Shown in pieces: positions 1 to 9,232 of a DNA stretch of 64,000 bases (the first letter of the stretch is position 1; each line of letters begins with the position of its first letter). Both the position numbers and the translations under genes were made by a program. The stretch covers positions 1,364,001-1,428,000 of the forward strand of contig NZ_CP007766.1 in the NCBI RefSeq assembly GCF_000816785.1. The letters run 5' to 3'. The notes under the pieces are model-generated. The model made no database searches and was not told where the DNA came from. It was given only the letters and a program-made list of their open reading frames with translations. Source of the DNA: Campylobacter peloridis LMG 23910 (GTDB lineage Bacteria > Campylobacterota > Campylobacteria > Campylobacterales > Campylobacteraceae).

Positions 1-439
1 ATGGAGCTAAAATTTTAACAGGACCCATAAAATGGGCAAAATACTTAAAAAAACCTTGAGTTCTTATACCTTCAAAATGATAATAAAAAAATACAATAAT
101 AGCTAAAGATGCACTAAAATTTAAACTAGCACTAGGAGCTTCAAAACCTGGAATAATACCAATTAAATTACTAAAAAAGACTATAAAACCTATAGTTGCT
201 ACCAAAGGAAGATATTTTCTTGCAGCTTCTTCGCTTCCCATAGTATCTCTTCCCATACTCAATATACCTTCCATATAAGCTTCTGCTAAGTTTTGACTTC
301 CTCTTGGAACAATTTGCATAGAGCTTGTTGCAAGTTTTGCTAAAAGTATAGAAATAACAACCACTATACCTAAATGAAAAAAATAAGCAAAAGTATGACT
401 AGAATCAATAAAAGAACTAAACAAAAATAAATCTTTCAT
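1..439 (-). CDS. atpB: ATP synthase subunit a (partial, runs off left edge)
   Basis: Reading the reverse strand from the ATG at 439 gives about 146 residues beginning [20 protein letters not shown] and continuing open to the window edge. The first hydrophobic segment is followed by [19 protein letters not shown] and a segment containing [12 protein letters not shown], a conserved block of the F0 subunit a. In the F1F0 ATP synthase this inner-membrane protein carries the proton half-channels next to the c-ring. Its C-terminal half, with the essential arginine helix, lies outside the window, so integrity cannot be judged. About 70 bases separate its start from the end of the next gene (the oxidoreductase at 509), with nothing recognisable between. 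Confidence 0.9.
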   Translation of the reverse strand, partial: MKDLFLFSSFIDSSHTFAYFFHLGIVVVISILLAKLATSSMQIVPRGSQNLAEAYMEGILSMGRDTMGSEEAARKYLPLVATIGFIVFFSNLIGIIPGFEAPSASLNFSASLAIIVFFYYHFEGIRTQGFFKYFAHFMGPVKILAP

Positions 440-508
440 TAAAAAACCTCAGTAGTATAAAATAATTATTTCAAATTGTATAAAAAACTTGCTTATAATT
501 TAATGAAA

Positions 509-2017
509 TTATTCTTTAAGAATTTTATTTGCACAAAAATATCCACCTATAATAGCACCAGTAAATCCACCACCTGGAAATATAAAAGCATTTGCAAAAT
601 ATAAATTTTTTATAATATCGCTTTTATAATTTAAACGATATTTACTTCCTTCCTTATCTTGAGAAAATCCATAAATCGTTCCTTCATAAGCTTTTGTATA
701 TCTTTGTATAGTCTTTGGAGTGGCTAATTCTTTATGTATTAAATAAGAACTTAAATTTGGAAAAATTTCATCTAATCTTTTTATGATAGAATTTAAAACT
801 TCATCTTTTTTATTTTCATATTCATCTTTTGATAAATTCCATTCATCATAATTAGAACTAATCGCCACAACGCCTAAAAATTTGTCATTATCATTACTTA
901 AACCATTATCTATTTTAGAATAATTCACAAAAGCCATAGGACGCTTTTTCAAATCTATTTTTAGCATATTTGTTTCATCTATATCAAAAAATTCATCATT
1001 AAAAATAAAATTACAATAATCCATATCCTTATAAATATCAGAAATATTTTTATCATATATAAAATAAGCACTTATTAAAGAACAAGCTCTTTTTTTGGAA
1101 TTTAAAAAATTTATTTCATTTTGCAAATTTAAATTCTTTAGCAAATCTTTATAAACTATCAAAGGATCACAATTTGCTATGATTTTATCAGCAAAAATTT
1201 CTATTTTTTTATTATCTTTTATATATTCTACTCCATAAGCAAAATTATCTTTTGTGAGTATTTTTACAACTTCAGCCTTTGTTAATACTTCTCCATTATT
1301 TTCTTTTATTATATTAGCTAAAGCATCGCTTAAGCTTTGAGAACCGCCTTTTATATAAACACCACTATCATAATAATGCTTTTGAGCAATAGCATGAAAA
1401 CTAAATATAAATTCCTTGCTATCGTGATGATAATAACCTAAATTTGCATTTAATATTTTTTTTAATTTTTTGTCTTTAATGAAAGAATTTAAAACTTCAT
1501 CTACTTTTTTATTCATAATTTTATTTTTTAAAAAAATCCAAGCAGTTGTAAATGGATATAAAAAAAGTTCTAAAAAATTCATATCCCAAGGAAATCTTCT
1601 AACCGCATAAGCTTGAAGCTTGATAGAGTCGAAATATTTATCTATGCCTTTACATTCTTGTGGAAATTCTTGCTTTAATATAGCTTTTGCATTTTCTATA
1701 CCATGAGGCAATGTTAAATTATAGTTTTTACTTTTAATACTCCAAGCGCTTGGTAATTTTATAAATTTTATTTTTTTATCTAAGCCTAATTTTTTAAATA
1801 TTATATGCTTCATATCTGTTTTAAAATCTCCAAAATCCATCTCGTGAAGTCCCGCATCTATCAAAATGCCTTTTCTTTTAAAACAAGTTGCACATCCACC
1901 TATTAAAAAATGTTGTTCTAAAATCAAAACTTTTTTACCATTTTTAGCTAAATACGCTCCAGCACATAAGCCTCCAAGTCCTGATCCTATAATCACTATA
2001 TCAAAATCATTCATCAT
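509..2017 (-). CDS. CrtI/CrtISO-type FAD-dependent oxidoreductase
   Basis: The 502-residue protein opens with a Rossmann dinucleotide-binding motif (IVIIGSGLGGLCAGAYLAK, residues about 8-26) and the ILEQ acidic residue that binds ribose. It ends with FANAFIFPGGGFTGAIIGG, the C-terminal FAD-contact motif of phytoene desaturase, carotenoid isomerase and retinol saturase relatives. The family oxidises, reduces or isomerises polyene or related lipid substrates. No carotenoid synthesis gene is visible here, so the substrate is unknown. The start overlaps the end of the DUF2147 gene by 11 bases, which suggests co-transcription with radA upstream. Family membership is clear; a specific function is not. 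Confidence 0.8.
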   Translation of the reverse strand: MMNDFDIVIIGSGLGGLCAGAYLAKNGKKVLILEQHFLIGGCATCFKRKGILIDAGLHEMDFGDFKTDMKHIIFKKLGLDKKIKFIKLPSAWSIKSKNYNLTLPHGIENAKAILKQEFPQECKGIDKYFDSIKLQAYAVRRFPWDMNFLELFLYPFTTAWIFLKNKIMNKKVDEVLNSFIKDKKLKKILNANLGYYHHDSKEFIFSFHAIAQKHYYDSGVYIKGGSQSLSDALANIIKENNGEVLTKAEVVKILTKDNFAYGVEYIKDNKKIEIFADKIIANCDPLIVYKDLLKNLNLQNEINFLNSKKRACSLISAYFIYDKNISDIYKDMDYCNFIFNDEFFDIDETNMLKIDLKKRPMAFVNYSKIDNGLSNDNDKFLGVVAISSNYDEWNLSKDEYENKKDEVLNSIIKRLDEIFPNLSSYLIHKELATPKTIQRYTKAYEGTIYGFSQDKEGSKYRLNYKSDIIKNLYFANAFIFPGGGFTGAIIGGYFCANKILKE

Positions 2018-2453
2018 TTACCTTTAAAAAACCATTTATCATTTTATTTATATCAGGCCTAATAAATCCATATTTATCAAATTCATCATTAGAAATTTTT
2101 TTCCATTTTAATGTGGGTCCAAATATGATTTTTATTTTTATACTTAAATAATCTTTATTATTAACTAATTTTATATCATAAATTTTATTATTTTTTATAT
2201 TTAATATTTTTCCATTATCAAAATTATTTTGTTTGATTTGTTCTAAATTCCACATAAATATAGTGTTTTTGTATTTGCCATAACTTTTATCACTATATCC
2301 TAAAGCATAAGCATAGTATTTATCTTTATATTTAAAAATCTCGACTATAGCTTGCTTATTGTTTTCATCTTTTTCTAAAATATAATAACCTGTTATATTT
2401 GCATAAGAAAAATTTATAATAAAACATAAAAACAAATATCTAATTACATCCAT
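2007..2453 (-). CDS. DUF2147-like exported small protein
   Basis: The open frame extends back to 2489, but the ATG at 2453 gives MDVIRYLFLCFIINFSYA, a typical secretory signal sequence, so that start is chosen (148 residues). The mature part begins ITGYYILEKDENNKQAIVEI and resembles DUF2147 proteins, in which a short beta-rich domain follows a G-x-W/Y start. Function is unknown. The start codon lies inside the last codons of radA (AATGGATGTAA) and the end overlaps the start of the oxidoreductase, so the three genes are translationally packed. The assignment to DUF2147 rests on the overall pattern, not on a catalytic motif. Confidence 0.6.
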   Translation of the reverse strand: MDVIRYLFLCFIINFSYANITGYYILEKDENNKQAIVEIFKYKDKYYAYALGYSDKSYGKYKNTIFMWNLEQIKQNNFDNGKILNIKNNKIYDIKLVNNKDYLSIKIKIIFGPTLKWKKISNDEFDKYGFIRPDINKMINGFLKVNDE

Positions 2454-3778
2454 TCTAATACTTCTTTTAATTCCTTTGCTACAAAACATTTCAAGCCTAT
2501 ATCTTCCATAGGTTTATTTGGTAAAATGGCATTTTTAAAATTTTGCATTTTAGCTTCTTTTAATCTTGCATCAAGCGAAAAAACCTCTTTTATCTCACCA
2601 TTTAAACTAAGCTCACCTATAAAAATACTATCTTTACTTAATGGTCTATTTTTAAAGCTTGAGATTATAGCCGCTACCACAGCTAAATCAGCGGCAGTTT
2701 CATTGATTTTAACTCCACCACTTACATTTATAAAAACATCATATCTACCAAGTGGAATTTCAAGCTTTCTCTCAAGCAAAGCTATAAGCATATCTAAGCG
2801 ATTTTTTTCATATCCTGTTGCACTTCTTTTTGGATAAGAACTCTCACAAACTAAAGCTTGAATTTCTAAAATCAAAGCGCGAGATCCTTCCATAATCACA
2901 CTTAATGCACTTCCGCTTACTGATTTTGTTCTTGTAAAAAATCTATTTGAAATATCTTTTGCGCTTATTAAGCCTTTGTAAGTCATTTCAAAAATACCAA
3001 CCTCACTTATATTTCCAAAACGATTTTTAAAACCTCTTAAAATTCTTATTTCTTTATTTGCATCACCTTCAAAATAAAGAACCACATCTACCATATGCTC
3101 TAAAATTCTAGGGCCTGCTATGGATCCATCTTTTGTTATATGGCCTATTATAAAAGTGCTTATATTTTTTGCTTTACAAAAACGCATAAGCTCAAATGTA
3201 ATTTCTCTTACTTGAGTTATACTTCCAGCTGCTGAAGCAATTTTGTTTGAATATATAGTCTGTATTGAATCTATTATTAAAATTTCATAATCTTTATTTA
3301 AAAGTTCATTTAAAATATCTTCTAAACAAAGCTCAGTCAATAAAAACAAATTCTTATCATTTGCATCTAAACGATTTGCACGAAGTTTTATTTGTGCTTT
3401 GCTTTCTTCGCCACTTACATATAATACTTTTTTTTCATTTTTTGCTAAATTTGAAGCAATTTTTAACAAAAGAGTTGATTTGCCAACTCCTGGAGTTCCT
3501 CCTATTAATACCAAAGATCCAACAACAAGCCCGCCACCTAAAACCAAATCAAGCTCATTATCTTTAGTGCTTACTCTTTGAAATTCTTCAATTTGGACAT
3601 CTTGTATGCAAATTGCACTTTGAGCTTTTTGCGTGTTTAATTGTTTTAGAATTTTAATTTGCTCTTGTTTTAATTCTATAAAACTATCCCAAGATCCACA
3701 TTCTGGACATTTACCAAGCCATTTGCTTTGCTGATTTCCACATGCTTGACATTCAAATAAAATTTGTTTTTTAGCCAT
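2444..3778 (-). CDS. radA: DNA repair protein RadA
   Basis: RadA is a RecA-like ATPase that processes recombination intermediates and helps branch migration. The 444-residue protein has all expected parts in order: an N-terminal four-cysteine zinc finger (CQACG...CPECG, residues 10-27), Walker A GGTPGVGKST (about 92-101), the RadA-specific KNRFG motif (about 251-255), and a C-terminal Lon-protease-like domain (VNVSGGVKINETAADLA region). Length is normal for the family. It follows ftsY (36 bases between) on the same strand, as in C. jejuni. Confidence 0.95.
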   Translation of the reverse strand: MAKKQILFECQACGNQQSKWLGKCPECGSWDSFIELKQEQIKILKQLNTQKAQSAICIQDVQIEEFQRVSTKDNELDLVLGGGLVVGSLVLIGGTPGVGKSTLLLKIASNLAKNEKKVLYVSGEESKAQIKLRANRLDANDKNLFLLTELCLEDILNELLNKDYEILIIDSIQTIYSNKIASAAGSITQVREITFELMRFCKAKNISTFIIGHITKDGSIAGPRILEHMVDVVLYFEGDANKEIRILRGFKNRFGNISEVGIFEMTYKGLISAKDISNRFFTRTKSVSGSALSVIMEGSRALILEIQALVCESSYPKRSATGYEKNRLDMLIALLERKLEIPLGRYDVFINVSGGVKINETAADLAVVAAIISSFKNRPLSKDSIFIGELSLNGEIKEVFSLDARLKEAKMQNFKNAILPNKPMEDIGLKCFVAKELKEVLEWM

Positions 3779-3814
3779 AAAACCACCTAAATTTTAATTA
3801 TTTAAAAATTTAAG

Positions 3815-4681
3815 TTATTCAAACATAGGATCTAAAATGGTATCTAGATAATCATTTGCATTAAATTCGCAAATATCTTCCATTTTCTCCCCTATTCCTA
3901 TATAAAATATAGGAAGCTCTAATTCCCTTGCTATGCTAAATAAAGCTCCACCTTTTGCGGTTCCATCAAGCTTTGTGATAATCACTCCATCTAATTTTAC
4001 AAGCTCATTAAAAGCTTTAGCTTGTAAAATCCCCGCATTACCAGTAGTTCCATCAAGTATTAAAATCTTTCTATGAGGAGCATTTTCTAAAGCTTTGTTT
4101 GAAATTCTTACTATTTTATCAAGTTCGTTTGCTAAATTTTTTTGATTTTGTAAGCGTCCAGCAGTATCTAATAAAACTCTATCGTATGATTTTGCAATAG
4201 CTTTAGAAATACTATCATAAGCAACTGCTGATGGATCGTGTCCTTGAGAAGTTAAAACTATATCAACTCCTATTTTTTCAGACCAAATTCTAAGTTGTTC
4301 GATAGCTCCGGCTCTAAAAGTATCGCAAGCTCCTAAGATTACTTTTTGGCCTTGATTTTTATATAAATTTGCAAGTTTTGCTATGGTAGTGGTTTTGCCA
4401 GCTCCATTTACCCCTATAATCAAATCAACAAAAGGCTTATAGTCTTTAAATTCTTTTTGATCGTATATAAAATACGCACTCATCACTCTTTTTAAATCTT
4501 CTTTTTTTACCTCATCACTTGGCGGTAAATAATAAATTATCTCTTCTACAATCTCATAAGCAACATCAGCTTCTAATAGCATTTCTTCTAAGAGTTCTTT
4601 TGTTATTTTTTTGTTATTTGCTTTTACTAAATTTATATTTTCTAAAGTTTTTTTTAAACCATTTTTTAAAAAACTAAACAT
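3815..4681 (-). CDS. ftsY: signal recognition particle receptor FtsY
   Basis: FtsY is the SRP receptor GTPase that brings ribosome-SRP complexes to the inner membrane. The 288-residue protein holds the NG domain only, without the long acidic A domain of E. coli. The N-terminal helical bundle is followed by G1 GVNGAGKTTTIAKLA, the DTFRAGAIEQL block, G3 DTAGRLQNQ and G4 TKLDGTAKGG. The C-terminus DANDYLDTILDPMFE is typical. The ATG overlaps the stop codon of the upstream thioredoxin-like gene by one base, indicating coupled translation. Confidence 0.95.
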   Translation of the reverse strand: MFSFLKNGLKKTLENINLVKANNKKITKELLEEMLLEADVAYEIVEEIIYYLPPSDEVKKEDLKRVMSAYFIYDQKEFKDYKPFVDLIIGVNGAGKTTTIAKLANLYKNQGQKVILGACDTFRAGAIEQLRIWSEKIGVDIVLTSQGHDPSAVAYDSISKAIAKSYDRVLLDTAGRLQNQKNLANELDKIVRISNKALENAPHRKILILDGTTGNAGILQAKAFNELVKLDGVIITKLDGTAKGGALFSIARELELPIFYIGIGEKMEDICEFNANDYLDTILDPMFE

Positions 4682-5229
4682 TATAAAATAGCCTTTTGTA
4701 TGTCAACATCAAGCATTTCTTCAGGAATTACACCTAAATACTCTTTTACTTTTTCACCCTTTGCATTAAACAAAACCATAGTAGGAATAGCTCCAACATT
4801 TAAAATTTTAGAAAAAATAAAATTATTCTCCCCAATTGCTACAGGGTAAGCAATTTTATACTCTTGTATAAATTCAAACATTTCTTGTTCTTTATTCTCT
4901 TCTAAAGAAAGAGCAATTACTTCAAATCTATCTTTATATTTTTGATATAAATTATTCAAGTGGGGAATTTCAACCTTACAAGGAGCACACCAAGTTGTAA
5001 AAAAAACAAATAATTTTGCCTTAGAAGTATCATCAAAATAAAAATTTTGATTATTTGTTTTTATAAATAATTTTCTACCATCTAAAAATTTTAAAGTAAA
5101 ATTTACATTTTCGCTTTGCGATAAACTTGCTTGATTATTTCCATCATCATGTGTGTTTTCTTTTTCATTTGAGCAAGCATTAAAAAAAATGAAAATGATT
5201 AAACTTGTAATTAAAATTTTAATTTTCAA
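4681..5229 (-). CDS. TlpA/ResA-like thioredoxin-fold lipoprotein
   Basis: The N-terminus is a short signal sequence ending in a lipobox-like IFFNAC with Cys19 as the likely lipidation site, so the protein should be anchored in the cell envelope facing the periplasm. The thioredoxin active site is FFTTWCAPCKVEIPHL (WCAPC, about residues 80-84), and the cis-proline loop GAIPTM comes near the end. The length (182 residues) suits the ResA/TlpA group, which reduce periplasmic disulfides, for example during cytochrome c maturation. The specific partner cannot be told. It heads the ftsY-radA operon. Confidence 0.8.
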   Translation of the reverse strand: MKIKILITSLIIFIFFNACSNEKENTHDDGNNQASLSQSENVNFTLKFLDGRKLFIKTNNQNFYFDDTSKAKLFVFFTTWCAPCKVEIPHLNNLYQKYKDRFEVIALSLEENKEQEMFEFIQEYKIAYPVAIGENNFIFSKILNVGAIPTMVLFNAKGEKVKEYLGVIPEEMLDVDIQKAIL

Positions 5230-5296
5230 AAAATTTCCTTATTATTTTTTAAGCTTAAAAGTATAACATAAAAAGTTAAAAACTTAAGGCTAAGTC

Positions 5297-5926
5297 TTGA
5301 TAAAAAATAATTTTAGACTACAACAAAAAGCTAAAATGAAAAAAACACTAACTTATCAGTATAAAAAAGATTTTTTGGTATTTAAAAATATAAATAAAAT
5401 TCTAAAATATCATAAAAAATGTAAAAATATTCTCATTTATATACCCTTAAATTATGAAATAAATCTTTACAAATTTAGGCATTTTTTTGCTAAAAAATAT
5501 CAAATTTTTGTACCATTTATGCAAGATAAAAGTTTAAAAGTAGTAAAATTAAGATTAACTCTTGATAAAAAGAGCTTTGGTGTATATGAACCAAAAGATT
5601 CTTTTTTACATGCACATATAGATGTAGCCATCATTCCTGTAGTAGGTGTTGATGCAAATTTAGGAAGAATTGGTCATGGAAAAGGATTTTATGATAGGTT
5701 TTTTAATGATATACAATATAAAAAGCCTTTGGTTATTTTCACACAATCAATTAACGCTAAAAGTGAATATTATTTTAGCCAAGATCATGATATAAAAGGG
5801 AATTTTTACATAAACCCTTATAAAAAATTTGTTAGGAAAGTAATAAAAAATGATAGAAATATTAGTTGGATTAATAGCCGTTTTTACAGGCGGAGGGATT
5901 GGGTATGTAGTCGCCAAAAAGATTAA
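5297..5926 (+). CDS. 5-formyltetrahydrofolate cyclo-ligase family protein
   Basis: The enzyme family converts 5-formyl-THF to 5,10-methenyl-THF using ATP. The diagnostic motif GRIGHGKGFYDRFF is present (about residues 123-136), preceded by IIPVVGVDANLGRIG. The start is a TTG with AAGG eight bases upstream; the first ATG (5336) would cut off the N-terminal basic helix (FRLQQKAKMKK) typical of the family, so TTG is preferred. The last 26 codons overlap the start of rny by 77 bases in another frame, an unusually long overlap, and the C-terminal tail there (residues after about 184) looks unlike an enzyme core. Confidence 0.8.
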   Translation: MIKNNFRLQQKAKMKKTLTYQYKKDFLVFKNINKILKYHKKCKNILIYIPLNYEINLYKFRHFFAKKYQIFVPFMQDKSLKVVKLRLTLDKKSFGVYEPKDSFLHAHIDVAIIPVVGVDANLGRIGHGKGFYDRFFNDIQYKKPLVIFTQSINAKSEYYFSQDHDIKGNFYINPYKKFVRKVIKNDRNISWINSRFYRRRDWVCSRQKD

Positions 5927-7403
5927 TGATGCAAATTTTAATATCTTTTTAGAGCAAGCAAAAGCAAAAGCAAAAGCGATAGAATATGAAGCAGAATTAA
6001 CACTTAAAGATGCTAAAAATTCAGTTGCTGAAGCAGAATTTAGTGCGAAGAAAAAATTTGATGAAAAAATTCAAAAACTACAAAAAGAACATTCTGCTAA
6101 AATGGATGAGCTTAATAAAAAAGAACAAAATTTAAGCTATCAAGAAAAGCTTTATGAGGAAAATCAAAACAAACTAAACAAAGAAAAACAAAATATAAAA
6201 ACAATGTATGAAGAAAATGAAAATTTAAAACATACTTATGAAAAAAAACTTAGTGATGTTTTAAAAATTTTAGAACATTCAGCAGGACTTACTCAAGATG
6301 AAGCTAAAACTATAGTTTTAAAAAAAGTAGAAGAAAATTCAAGAGCTGAAATTGCACACATTGTTAGAAAATACGAAGAAGAAGCAAGAACAGAAGCAAA
6401 AAGAAAAGCAAACTATATATTAGCACAAGCTACTTCAAGATTTGCAGGAGAATTTGCGGCTGAAAGACTCATAAATGTAGTTAATATCAAAAACGATGAG
6501 CTAAAAGGTCGTATTATAGGTAAAGAAGGTAGAAATGTAAAAACTTTAGAAATGGTTTTGGGAGTTGATATTATCATCGATGATACACCTGGAGCGATTA
6601 TAGTAAGTTGTTTTAATCTTTATAGAAGAGCCATTGCTACAAAGGTGATTGAACTACTAGTAGAAGATGGAAGAATACAACCTGCAAGAATAGAAGAAAT
6701 TCATGAAAAAGTGTGTAAAGAATTTGATGATGGTATATTAGAAGAGGGGCAAACCATTATAATGGATTTAGGTTTAAATCAAATGCATCCTGAAATTGTA
6801 AAACTTATAGGAAAACTAAGATATAGAGCAAGTTATGGACAAAATGCCCTAGCGCATTCTTTAGAAGTAGCGCATTTAGCTGGGATTATTGCTGCTGAGT
6901 GTGGCGGGGATGAAAAGCTAGCTAGAAGAGCTGGAATTTTGCATGATATAGGAAAAGCTTTAACCCATGAATTTGAAGGTTCTCATGTGGATTTAGGTGC
7001 TGAGCTTTGTAAAAGATATAAAGAACATCCTGTAGTAATTAATGCAATATATGCTCACCATGGACATGAAGAAGCTACTAGTATAGAATCAGCTGCAGTT
7101 TGTACTGCAGATACTTTAAGCGCTGCACGCCCTGGTGCAAGACGCGAAGTATTAGAAGCTTTCCTAAAAAGAGTTAGTGAGCTTGAAGATATAGCAAAAA
7201 GCAAAGAAGGGGTTAAAAAAGCTTATGCGATAAACGCAGGAAGAGAAATTAGAGTTATAGTAAATGCTAAATTAGTCAATGATGATGAGGCCGTGCTTTT
7301 AGCCAAAGAAATTGCTGAAGAAATAGAAGAAAAAGTGCAATATCCTGGTGAAATAAAAGTAAATGTTATTAGAGAACTTAGAGCTATTGATTTTGCAAAA
7401 TAA
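5850..7403 (+). CDS. rny: ribonuclease Y
   Basis: RNase Y is a membrane-anchored endoribonuclease that starts mRNA decay. The 517-residue protein begins with one membrane helix (MIEILVGLIAVFTGGGIGYVV), then a long coiled coil rich in Lys, Glu and Ala (about 30-200), a KH domain with GRIIGKEGRN (about 221-230), and an HD domain with GILHDIGKALTHEFEGSH (HD near residue 366). The C-terminal RNase Y domain ends GEIKVNVIRELRAIDFAK, as in the family. It overlaps the cyclo-ligase gene by 77 bases and is followed after 9 bases by the DedA gene. Confidence 0.95.
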   Translation: MIEILVGLIAVFTGGGIGYVVAKKINDANFNIFLEQAKAKAKAIEYEAELTLKDAKNSVAEAEFSAKKKFDEKIQKLQKEHSAKMDELNKKEQNLSYQEKLYEENQNKLNKEKQNIKTMYEENENLKHTYEKKLSDVLKILEHSAGLTQDEAKTIVLKKVEENSRAEIAHIVRKYEEEARTEAKRKANYILAQATSRFAGEFAAERLINVVNIKNDELKGRIIGKEGRNVKTLEMVLGVDIIIDDTPGAIIVSCFNLYRRAIATKVIELLVEDGRIQPARIEEIHEKVCKEFDDGILEEGQTIIMDLGLNQMHPEIVKLIGKLRYRASYGQNALAHSLEVAHLAGIIAAECGGDEKLARRAGILHDIGKALTHEFEGSHVDLGAELCKRYKEHPVVINAIYAHHGHEEATSIESAAVCTADTLSAARPGARREVLEAFLKRVSELEDIAKSKEGVKKAYAINAGREIRVIVNAKLVNDDEAVLLAKEIAEEIEEKVQYPGEIKVNVIRELRAIDFAK

Positions 7404-7412
7404 GGTTTTTAT

Positions 7413-7976
7413 ATGCAAGAAATGATTGATAATCTTAGCACTTATGGTTATTTGATTTTATTTTTTTATTCTTTTGGTGGAGGAATGGTGGCTATACTTG
7501 CTGCAGGGGTTCTTTGTGCAAGTTCAACTAAGCTTGACTTACACTTGTGTATATTTTTAGCTTTTCTAGCTAATACCATAGGTTCAACCTTGCTTTTTAT
7601 TTTAGGAAAATACTACAAAAAAGATATTATGCCTTATTTTAAAAACCATAGAAGAAAAATTGCACTTGCTATGATAAAAATCAAAAAATATGGCGACTTG
7701 CTTTTAATAGTGCAAAAATTTATTTATGGAGTAAAAACTATTATCCCTATAGCTGCAGGACTTTGTAAATTTAGCTTTGTAAGATTTTTTATCATTAATA
7801 CTTTAGCAAGTTTAATTTGGGCTGTTGTTTTAGCTTATGCTGGTTTTATTTTTGGAAATACTTTAAAGGAAGCTTTTGAAGTATTTTCAAATTATCCTTA
7901 TATCGCTCCTATTTTTATAATCACTTTAATTTTAATTATATGGTTATATTTATCACGCTTTTCTAGAAAAAAATGA
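7413..7976 (+). CDS. DedA family membrane protein (VTT domain)
   Basis: The 187-residue protein has four to five hydrophobic segments and the DedA/VTT features: a re-entrant glycine-rich start (FYSFGGGMVAILAAGVL), FLANTIGSTLLFILGKYY with the G-x-x-x-x-Y pattern, and FIYGVKTIIPIAAGLCKFSFVRF, which corresponds to the family's R-x-x-P-x-x-AG block with a Gly-Val-Lys in place of the usual arginine turn. DedA proteins act in lipid-carrier and membrane homeostasis, with undecaprenyl phosphate recycling shown for some members. The stop overlaps the comEC start (ATGA). Confidence 0.8.
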   Translation: MQEMIDNLSTYGYLILFFYSFGGGMVAILAAGVLCASSTKLDLHLCIFLAFLANTIGSTLLFILGKYYKKDIMPYFKNHRRKIALAMIKIKKYGDLLLIVQKFIYGVKTIIPIAAGLCKFSFVRFFIINTLASLIWAVVLAYAGFIFGNTLKEAFEVFSNYPYIAPIFIITLILIIWLYLSRFSRKK

Positions 7977-9232
7977 AAATAAAATTCTCTATAAATTATG
8001 CTTATAGAGAATTTTTTATTTTATTATTATGTTTTTTTATAACTTTTTGCTTTAATCTTATTTATGAGTATAAAAAATATCAAAATTTTAAAATTACAAA
8101 ACACCTATTTCTTAAAGAGAATATAATTTTATCAAGCCAAAATAAAACAACCAAAAAGGGCAAACATTATCAAATTTTAAAAGTAAAAAATAATAATTTT
8201 ATTTTTTATACAGCAAATTATTCTGACTTAAAATTTAATAAAAACGATATTCTAAGTCTTAGAATTATCACAAAAAACATTAGTTTTAAAGATTATCTTA
8301 GTAAAAGTTTCTTTGTTCCAAGTTATGATTTTAATAAAAGCATAAATAATTTCAATGAAAATAAAATAAAGAATTATTTTTTAAGTCAACATACTAATGA
8401 AAAAATAAAAGAATTTTATGGGGCATTATTTTTTGCCCAAAGTGTATCAAAAGAACTTAGAAATGATGTAAATTTTTATGGTATAGCACACTTAATTGCA
8501 ATAAGTGGTTATCACTTGGGATTATTATTTAGTTTTTGCTTTTTTATACTTAATCCTTTGTATGCTTTTTTTCAAAAACGATATTTTCCTTATAGAAGTT
8601 TAAAGCTTGATATTAGTATTTTTGCTTTTATGCTTTTAATTTCTTATATATTTATTATTGACTTTACCCCCTCATATACTAGAGCATTGTGTATGGCTTT
8701 ATTTGGTTTTTATCTTTTTAGTAGAAACATTAAAATTTTAAGTTTTAAATTTTTATTTTTAAGTGTTGCATTTTGTATAAGTATTTTTCCAAAACTCCTT
8801 TTTAGTATAGGATTTTTATTTTCAATTTTAGGAGTTTTTTATATTTATTTATATCTTTATCATTTTAAAAAATATTTTTCTAATTACATACATATAATAT
8901 TGCTTAATTTTTGGACTTTTTTAGCTATGATTATACCAGTATTGCATTTTTTTCCTTTGCTAAGTTTGCAGCAGTTTTTAGCTATACCGCTTAGTTTGAT
9001 TTTTATTATTTTTTACCCTTTAGTTTTATTATTACATATTTTTTCTTATGGCAATTTGCTAGATACCTTTTTGTTAAATTTTTTTGCTATAAAATCATAT
9101 AGTATTGATTTTACTATAAACAATATATATTTTATTTTATATCTGATTTTATCTTTTTTGGCTATTTTCAATAAATACTTAGCTCTTTTTGTAATTTCTC
9201 TTGGGCTTGTTCCCTTTATTTTCTTGATTTAA
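7973..9232 (+). CDS. comEC: ComEC/Rec2 family competence membrane protein
   Basis: The 419-residue protein has an N-terminal hydrophobic anchor, a small soluble domain (about 40-130) and then a polytopic Competence domain with the signature GIAHLIAISGYHLGLLF (about residues 167-183) and PSYTRALCMALFG. ComEC forms the inner-membrane channel for transforming DNA. The C-terminal metallo-beta-lactamase-like nuclease domain found in longer ComEC proteins is absent, as in other epsilonproteobacterial members I recall. The start overlaps the DedA stop. The 3' end overlaps the convergent YihY gene tail to tail by 54 bases. Confidence 0.85.
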   Translation: MKIKFSINYAYREFFILLLCFFITFCFNLIYEYKKYQNFKITKHLFLKENIILSSQNKTTKKGKHYQILKVKNNNFIFYTANYSDLKFNKNDILSLRIITKNISFKDYLSKSFFVPSYDFNKSINNFNENKIKNYFLSQHTNEKIKEFYGALFFAQSVSKELRNDVNFYGIAHLIAISGYHLGLLFSFCFFILNPLYAFFQKRYFPYRSLKLDISIFAFMLLISYIFIIDFTPSYTRALCMALFGFYLFSRNIKILSFKFLFLSVAFCISIFPKLLFSIGFLFSILGVFYIYLYLYHFKKYFSNYIHIILLNFWTFLAMIIPVLHFFPLLSLQQFLAIPLSLIFIIFYPLVLLLHIFSYGNLLDTFLLNFFAIKSYSIDFTINNIYFILYLILSFLAIFNKYLALFVISLGLVPFIFLI

